Source: Candidatus Aminicenantota bacterium (lineage in GTDB: Bacteria > Acidobacteriota > Aminicenantia > UBA2199). From it: 33,621 bases of DNA. Shown one piece after another: positions 29,903 through 33,621 of this stretch. Positions within the stretch are counted from its first letter, which is position 1; each line of letters opens with the position of its first letter. The position numbers and the translations under genes are program-made. The DNA lies in assembly GCA_011772425.1 (NCBI GenBank), contig WVZO01000158.1, positions 1 to 33,621 on the forward strand, given 5' to 3'. Under the pieces are notes generated by a model that saw only the letters and a list, made by a program, of their open reading frames with translations, was not told where the DNA came from and made no database searches.

Positions 29903-30589
29903 TTGAGTTCTATATTAAGGGCATTAAAAAAACTCGATGAAGACTCCATGTCCCGGGAACAAGAAACCGGTGCAGAGAAAATAAAAATGAGGCGGATCGT
30001 TACCCGGAGAGCCAGATCTCCCCGGGGAATTAACCGGTTACTTTTTATCGTATTGACTGTATTGCTGCTGGGTGCTGCCGCGTGGATAGTCATAAACTTA
30101 AATAAGCAACCTCCTATGATAGAAAAACAGGATACGTCTCCTAAAAAGCCGGCCTTAACACATATACCTCAACAAGCGCCGACTTTAAAAAAGGAGTTAA
30201 AAAAAGATTCGCCCGGGGAAGTGAAACCAGTGGCAGCCGCCGGTGAGCCATCGACGCGTCCGACAAAACCGGTATTTCCGGAAAAAGGGCGGCTGCCGCA
30301 GCCCGACAGTAATCGCGTGGAAGAAGGCAGCCAGACAGCCGCTGACAAAAAGCTTGCTGAAAAAACAAACGATCATAAGGAATTAATAAAGGAAACAAAA
30401 CGCCCTGAGTTTATTCTCAATGGAATTCTCTGGTCTGCTAAAGCTGACCGGCGTGTTGCGTTAATAAACGACCGGTATCTTAAGGAAGGTGACACAATTG
30501 AGGGAGTATTGGTGGTCAGGATCGAGAAAGCGGTGGTAATTCTTAAGTCCGGCCAGGAGACGTGGACTTTAAGGGTGAAGAGAAAATAG
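29903..30589 (+). CDS. GspB-like protein
   Basis: A 228-residue protein starting at TTG with MSSILRALKKLDEDS, the typical beginning of GspB proteins (MSxILxALxKxE). A single membrane helix lies at about 48-66 (LLFIVLTVLLLGAAAWIVINL). A long proline/lysine-rich, disordered periplasmic region (about 70-165) follows. The C-terminal domain (EFILNGILWSAKADRRVALINDRYLKEGDTI ... WTLRVKRK) is the GspB/PilP-like small beta domain. An AGGAG lies 11 nt upstream. It pairs with the GspA-like ATPase just before it. The pair probably forms an envelope-spanning complex; the secretion system it serves is not in this window. Confidence 0.88.
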   Translation: MSSILRALKKLDEDSMSREQETGAEKIKMRRIVTRRARSPRGINRLLFIVLTVLLLGAAAWIVINLNKQPPMIEKQDTSPKKPALTHIPQQAPTLKKELKKDSPGEVKPVAAAGEPSTRPTKPVFPEKGRLPQPDSNRVEEGSQTAADKKLAEKTNDHKELIKETKRPEFILNGILWSAKADRRVALINDRYLKEGDTIEGVLVVRIEKAVVILKSGQETWTLRVKRK

Positions 30590-30675
30590 TATTTTAGCCA
30601 CAAAGGCACGAAGTCAGTTGGCAGTTGGCAATAGGAAGGAAGAGAGACTAACACACCCCGACCGCTTCGCGGCCA

Positions 30676-30698
30676 CCCCTCTCAAGAGGGGATTTTTT
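30676..30698 (+). terminator. Rho-independent terminator of the gspAB operon
   Basis: CCCCTC-TCAA-GAGGGG (30676-30691) followed by ATTTTTT. It lies 87 bp after the gspB-like stop and matches a textbook intrinsic terminator. A second GC dyad, GACCGC-TTC-GCGGCC, lies just before it (about 30660-30674). Confidence 0.8.
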
Positions 30699-30739
30699 GG
30701 ACTGAATGGGGCACGATGAATTAAGCCACGTAACCCAGA

Positions 30740-30805
30740 CTGACCGTGTATGAAAAGTTTTGCGGAGCTTTTTCAAAAGCGACCCCCCGGAGGGCCGCCG
30801 GAGGC
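30740..30805. repeat. Dispersed GC-rich hairpin element, copy 3 (diverged)
   Basis: CTGACCGTGTATGAAAAG followed by TTTTGCGGAG, then GACCCCCCGGAGGG and CCGCCGGAGGC. The first part matches the reverse complement of copy 2 at 4880-4908. The hairpin part has diverged from copies 1 and 2. Confidence 0.65.
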
Positions 30806-30840
30806 AAAAAAAAAGTTCTGATAGAGTTTTATAGGAGTTT

Positions 30841-30894
30841 CAGGATGGGCAGGCTTAACGTTTTTTTAGCTCACAGATATTACTGCCCATCCTG
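30841..30894. other. Strong 12 bp stem-loop
   Basis: CAGGATGGGCAG (30841-30852) and CTGCCCATCCTG (30883-30894) are perfectly complementary, with a 30 nt loop containing a T7 run. Followed 25 bp later by a second hairpin. Could be an untranslated RNA, a repeat element or a terminus of a mobile element. Confidence 0.65.
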
Positions 30895-30919
30895 GAGATA
30901 AAAATATGGTTTAGTAGAT

Positions 30920-30959
30920 CCGCACGGAGGGCAATAGATTTTTCAGAGTGCCCGTGCGG
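30920..30959. other. Second hairpin with internal bulge
   Basis: CCGCAC (30920-30925) pairs with GTGCGG (30954-30959), and inside it GGGCA (30929-30933) pairs with TGCCC (30949-30953). The bulge is GGA. With the stem-loop at 30841 it forms a tandem structure in a 600 bp gene-free region (30590-31191). Confidence 0.6.
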
Positions 30960-30976
30960 TAGGAGAGTTCAGCTTA

Positions 30977-30994
30977 AAAAGGGTGCCCTGCGGG
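30977..30994 (+). repeat. Single-hairpin relic of the two-hairpin element
   Basis: GGTGCCCTGCGGGCAAG without the second palindrome, about 80 bp upstream of the complete copy at 31059. Confidence 0.6.
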
Positions 30995-31015
30995 CAAGGT
31001 TATTAAAAATCTTTC

Positions 31016-31054
31016 ATTAACAATTAATAATTGACAATTGACTATTGACAATTA
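31016..31054. repeat. AT-rich TTGACAATT dispersed motif, copy 3
   Basis: TTAACAATTAATAATTGACAATTGACTATTGACAATTA-type sequence, matching the copies at 22698 and 25303; here it abuts the two-hairpin element. Confidence 0.65.
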
Positions 31055-31058
31055 GAAA

Positions 31059-31170
31059 GGTGCCCTGCGGGCAAGTTTAAATCGCCTGCGGCGAGAGGTT
31101 AGAAAATAAGTGGGTCAGAAATTTTTTGTCTTTTACTTTTTCTTTGACATTTTGACGCACCGTCACCTTT
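31059..31170 (+). repeat. ~112 bp direct repeat, left copy (contains two-hairpin element)
   Basis: Begins GGTGCCCTGCGGGCAAGTTT, then TCGCC-TGC-GGCGA, GGTTAGAAA, a GGGTCAGA(G/A)A block, T-rich TTTTTTGTC and CTTTGACATTTT, ending CGTCACCTT. The right copy at 32385-32497 matches over the same length with scattered differences. Together they bracket the hypothetical gene at 31192-32286. Confidence 0.75.
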
Positions 31171-31191
31171 TTTTTACTGCTTGCCGAAGGC

Positions 31192-32286
31192 TTATTTGAA
31201 TTTTACTGTTTCGATCTTATCCCATTGAATATGGGGAAAGTATTTTTTCCTGTTTTCTCTTGACGGATAATAATGAAATGAATCCAGGCTGGTTACGTTC
31301 ACATTGATATAACTCTCTCCTGTTAAGTAGTCCAATGCCTCATCCAGGTGATATGCTTCGAAGGGAACATTGTGTTTAATGAGGTTGACCACCATATCAA
31401 CAAAAGGTCCGGTTAAGTGAATAAAGGATACGGAAATTCCAAAAAATGGTTTATCCAGACGCGGTGGATAGAGATGAATCCCCAGTTCGATAAAGCTGTA
31501 CACAATTTCAAACGGATGGGACCCACTCCATTTACCTGAATTGAGCCATTCCATATATTCTTTTTTACTATTGGGATCATCGATATCCAGCATACCGCCG
31601 TCTCGTTTATCTGCCCATTTTTTATACATTTCCAGGGGAGTAAGGGCTTTTGTTTTTTCTTTTTCGAAAGCTGCCTGGTAGCATATTGCAGCGGTGTTCA
31701 AATATTCGTTCAACGAAATTTCATTGATAGTCAACTTTTTTTCAAGGTGGTTTTTATAGGCTTCTTCGATTTCTCTTCTTTCTTTTTCCGGCATAAGATC
31801 GTTTTTTTCCCGGATATATTTCCCTTTGACTTTTCCTCTTCTCAAATCAAGAGGGAAGGTGCGTTCAATGATCTTGTTACCGGCTTCCTTTAATAAGGGG
31901 ATAAAACGGATGGATTCATCGATAAATAAAAGGTAATCCTCATAATAAAATTTGTCCTTTCCCTTATTTACGGCAATCCAGCTGAAACCGCTGAACCCAT
32001 GAAACCAAACGTAATACACTGACTTGTAAAGAACAATAGAGAAGGGAAGGCAAATGAGCCTGCCTTTTCGTTTCATAGGCAGGTAGAAATATTCCCATTT
32101 GGTATCGGTTTTGTCTTTATAGGAGGGGTAAGCTTTTCCTGTTAATTCTTGTATTTTTGCATAGAAAGTGTCATTGTTAATTTTCAATTCATCGGAGAGG
32201 CGAAAGAGGCCTTCTACTTCGACGTACCTGATTTTGGGCGCAAAGGAACGTGTAATTTCAGCGATATTCAATTTCATGTCGAACAT
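31192..32286 (-). CDS. Conserved-looking hypothetical protein, no family recognised
   Basis: A soluble protein of about 364 residues from the ATG at 32286 (MFDMKLNIAEI). The frame extends 30 codons further upstream, but that part is encoded by spacer repeats (GTTGGCAGTTGGCA) and is rejected; ATG at 32277 is an alternative. It has no membrane helix or signal peptide. Notable segments are YFYLPMKRKGRLICLPFSIVL, YYVWFHGFSGFSWIAV, NEYLNTAAICYQAAF, ALTPLEMYKKWADKRDGGMLDI, SGKWSGSHPFEIVYSFIELGIHLYPP and YYPSRENRKKYFPHIQWDKIE. The GKWSGSHPFEI and adjacent aromatic residues suggest a ligand- or enzyme-like fold, but I cannot assign one. Two ~112 bp direct repeats flank it, suggesting it can be gained or lost as a cassette. 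Confidence 0.78.
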   Translation of the reverse strand: MFDMKLNIAEITRSFAPKIRYVEVEGLFRLSDELKINNDTFYAKIQELTGKAYPSYKDKTDTKWEYFYLPMKRKGRLICLPFSIVLYKSVYYVWFHGFSGFSWIAVNKGKDKFYYEDYLLFIDESIRFIPLLKEAGNKIIERTFPLDLRRGKVKGKYIREKNDLMPEKERREIEEAYKNHLEKKLTINEISLNEYLNTAAICYQAAFEKEKTKALTPLEMYKKWADKRDGGMLDIDDPNSKKEYMEWLNSGKWSGSHPFEIVYSFIELGIHLYPPRLDKPFFGISVSFIHLTGPFVDMVVNLIKHNVPFEAYHLDEALDYLTGESYINVNVTSLDSFHYYPSRENRKKYFPHIQWDKIETVKFK

Positions 32287-32384
32287 GATATTGTTATTGG
32301 GATTAAAAGTCAAGGTGTACAAAGTAAAGAAGGTTTCCACTTCTTCTTTTTGTACTTGCCAACTGCCAACTGCCAACTAAAAAT

Positions 32385-32497
32385 GGTGCCCTGCGGGCAA
32401 GTTTAAATCGCCTGCGGCGAAAGGTTAGAAAGTCCTTGGGTCAGAGATTTTTTGCCTTTCACTTTTTTCTTTGACGTTTTAGTGCACCTTCACCTTA
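32385..32497 (+). repeat. ~112 bp direct repeat, right copy (contains two-hairpin element)
   Basis: GGTGCCCTGCGGGCAAGTTT and TCGCC-TGC-GGCGA at its start, ending GCACCTTCACCTT, which overlaps the last codons of the pentapeptide-repeat gene by 8 bp. Preceded by an AACTGCCAACTGCCAACT triplet repeat, whose reverse complement occurs at about 30614. Confidence 0.75.
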
Positions 32498-33569
32498 TTT
32501 TCGGCTTCTCAAATAGTTGAGGCTTCTTTTCCTTTAGCTCTTTTTCCATCTCAAGGGGTAATCCCTTAACTCCATAGAGAGTTGTGACTTTCAGGAGTTG
32601 TTCTACTTTCAAGTTTTTGGCATCGGTGAGGTCGACACCCATGAGGTTTGCATCCATGAGGTCGGCATACCTGAGTTTGGCACCCCTGAGCCCGGCACCC
32701 TTGAGCTTGGCACCTATGAGGTTGGTATTCACTAGGTAGGCACCCATGAGCTCGGCACCCATGAGCTCGGCACCAATGAGGCTGGCATCCGTGAGGTTGG
32801 CGCCTATGAGGTTGGCACGCCTGAGCTCGGCACCCATGAGCTCGGCACCAATAAGGTCGGCATCCATGAGGTTGGCGCCTATGAGGTTGGCACCTCTCAA
32901 TTTAACTTTAAGCAAATTAATTCTTGGCAATTTTTCCCAATGCTTTTTGTTATCTATTGTTCTAATCCTACCTAATACTGTCATAGCAATCTGGGTTTCA
33001 GGTTTTATTTTATATTTCTCTTTGATCACCTCTTCTTTTTTTTCATTTCCCTCTTTCTTATCTTTGGGCTTTTCTTTATCTCCCTTCGTTCCTTTTTTTT
33101 CTTCGGGCTTTTTTGTATCTACATCTATATCATCTACTCCAACATTTCTCACAAAAGCAGATAGCACCTCAATAACAGTTCCTAAATACTCTTCAGGTGA
33201 TTCTTTAGCTATTTGTTCTAAAGTAAATATGCCTCCTATCTTTTGATCAGAATTACTTTCACCTAAGAATTTGATTGCTTGACTGAATCGTGTTATATGT
33301 TGACCTTTTTCGAAATTTCTTTGAGATTGCCTCATTTCTGCCCAGGTGAACAAAAGACTGAGTATTACCACTAACCCACCTAACACCTGGATTAAAGTTC
33401 TACGAAATTCGTTTTCTGCTTCCCATCTTTTGGATTTGAAATCTATTATTCTTTTGGTTTGCCATTTGGGAAACCTATAAATAATATAAAAAATAATAAA
33501 AATCAATATAAACACGCCGATTATTACATCCCAATTATGTTCTATAAAATGCAAAATAGTTAAGATCAT
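32490..33569 (-). CDS. Membrane-anchored pentapeptide-repeat protein
   Basis: A 359-residue protein. Two N-terminal membrane helices (about 13-33 and 61-79) surround a basic cytoplasmic loop. The next part, ITRFSQAIKFLGESNSDQKIGGIFTLEQIAKESPEEYLGTVIEVLSAFVR, is the module that commonly precedes pentapeptide repeats in membrane-anchored family members. A lysine/glutamate-rich linker (about 155-185) follows. From about 213 to 315 there are some 20 A(D/N/E)Lxx repeats (LRGANLIGANLMDADLIGAE pattern) forming a right-handed beta-helix, then a short C-terminal helix. Function unknown. AAGGAGGG lies 8 nt before the ATG. A frame on the opposite strand here (32746-33246) is a shadow of the repeats. Confidence 0.9.
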   Translation of the reverse strand: MILTILHFIEHNWDVIIGVFILIFIIFYIIYRFPKWQTKRIIDFKSKRWEAENEFRRTLIQVLGGLVVILSLLFTWAEMRQSQRNFEKGQHITRFSQAIKFLGESNSDQKIGGIFTLEQIAKESPEEYLGTVIEVLSAFVRNVGVDDIDVDTKKPEEKKGTKGDKEKPKDKKEGNEKKEEVIKEKYKIKPETQIAMTVLGRIRTIDNKKHWEKLPRINLLKVKLRGANLIGANLMDADLIGAELMGAELRRANLIGANLTDASLIGAELMGAELMGAYLVNTNLIGAKLKGAGLRGAKLRYADLMDANLMGVDLTDAKNLKVEQLLKVTTLYGVKGLPLEMEKELKEKKPQLFEKPKIR

Positions 33570-33588
33570 TTTAATTTCCCTCCTTTTC

Positions 33589-33621
33589 TCAACTCCTCCG
33601 GGCCAGCTTGTTTGCCAGGAT
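33589..33621 (-). CDS. Possible C-terminus of an upstream gene (partial)
   Basis: The last 33 bases read on the minus strand as ILANKLARRS followed by TGA, 19 bp before the pentapeptide-repeat start. It would fit the end of a cotranscribed gene cut by the window edge, but eleven codons are too few for certainty. Confidence 0.3.
   Translation of the reverse strand: MLANKLARRS

Noticed and set aside
32287-32376. N-terminal extension of the hypothetical protein at 31192
   Set aside because: The extra 30 codons come from spacer repeats (TTGGCAGTTGGCA) with no ribosome-binding site; a Met at 32286 or 32277 fits better.
32746-33246. 166-codon plus-strand frame opposite the pentapeptide-repeat gene
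   Set aside because: Open only because of the repetitive codon pattern of the pentapeptide repeats; the product is a low-complexity SSAPM-type sequence.

Overview
The window looks like a chromosomal segment of an uncultured, moderately AT-rich bacterium with long repeat-filled spacers. It has consensus sigma-70 promoters, one good sigma-54 promoter, ABC-2 type transport genes and STAND/DUF4062 proteins. My best guess from the style of the DUF4062 proteins, the dispersed repeats and the NtrC-type regulation is the Aminicenantes/Acidobacteriota neighbourhood. That is inference; there is no rRNA or other phylogenetic marker except argS. I recognised no tRNA, rRNA, CRISPR array or intact insertion sequence.

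Layout. (1) 1-5100, mostly minus strand: a TVP38/DedA-like membrane protein, two glycosyltransferases of the rSAM/selenodomain (arsenosugar-type) families, and a PIN-domain toxin-antitoxin pair between them. A relic of a phosphate ABC permease (pstA-like), two 21-22 bp tandem arrays, a decayed toxin-antitoxin pair and an intact vapBC-like pair follow. (2) 5100-8300, plus strand: a geranylgeranyl-reductase-like flavoprotein, a YtrA-type GntR regulator that looks leaderless, and an NfeD-stomatin operon. (3) 8570-13564: a 1664-residue STAND-like NTPase carrying 29 tandem 34-residue TPR-like repeats. (4) 13573-15614: divergent YfhL-type ferredoxin and argS. (5) 15640-21448: a sigma-54 promoter with two dyad sites upstream. 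It drives a 35-codon ORF, a secreted protein, an ABC-2 permease and an ABC ATPase homologue that has lost all its catalytic motifs. A convergent NtrB/NtrC-type two-component system, the obvious candidate activator, abuts this operon. (6) 21449-25350: two copies of a DUF4062 locus with shared flanks, one a frameshifted and internally deleted pseudogene, with a MNT/HEPN pair between them. (7) 25750-30700: an S26/S24-like peptidase, a PAS hybrid histidine kinase, and a GspA/GspB-like pair ended by a clear terminator. (8) 30700-33621: hairpins and dispersed repeats, a hypothetical protein bracketed by a ~112 bp direct repeat, and a membrane-anchored pentapeptide-repeat protein.

The most interesting part is the sigma-54 peptide/ABC/pseudo-ATPase operon with its own two-component system. 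Next is the giant STAND-repeat protein, then the DUF4062 duplication in which otherwise different middles end in the same C-terminal tail. At least four dispersed repeat families and three tandem arrays with the same 21-22 bp period fill the spacers.
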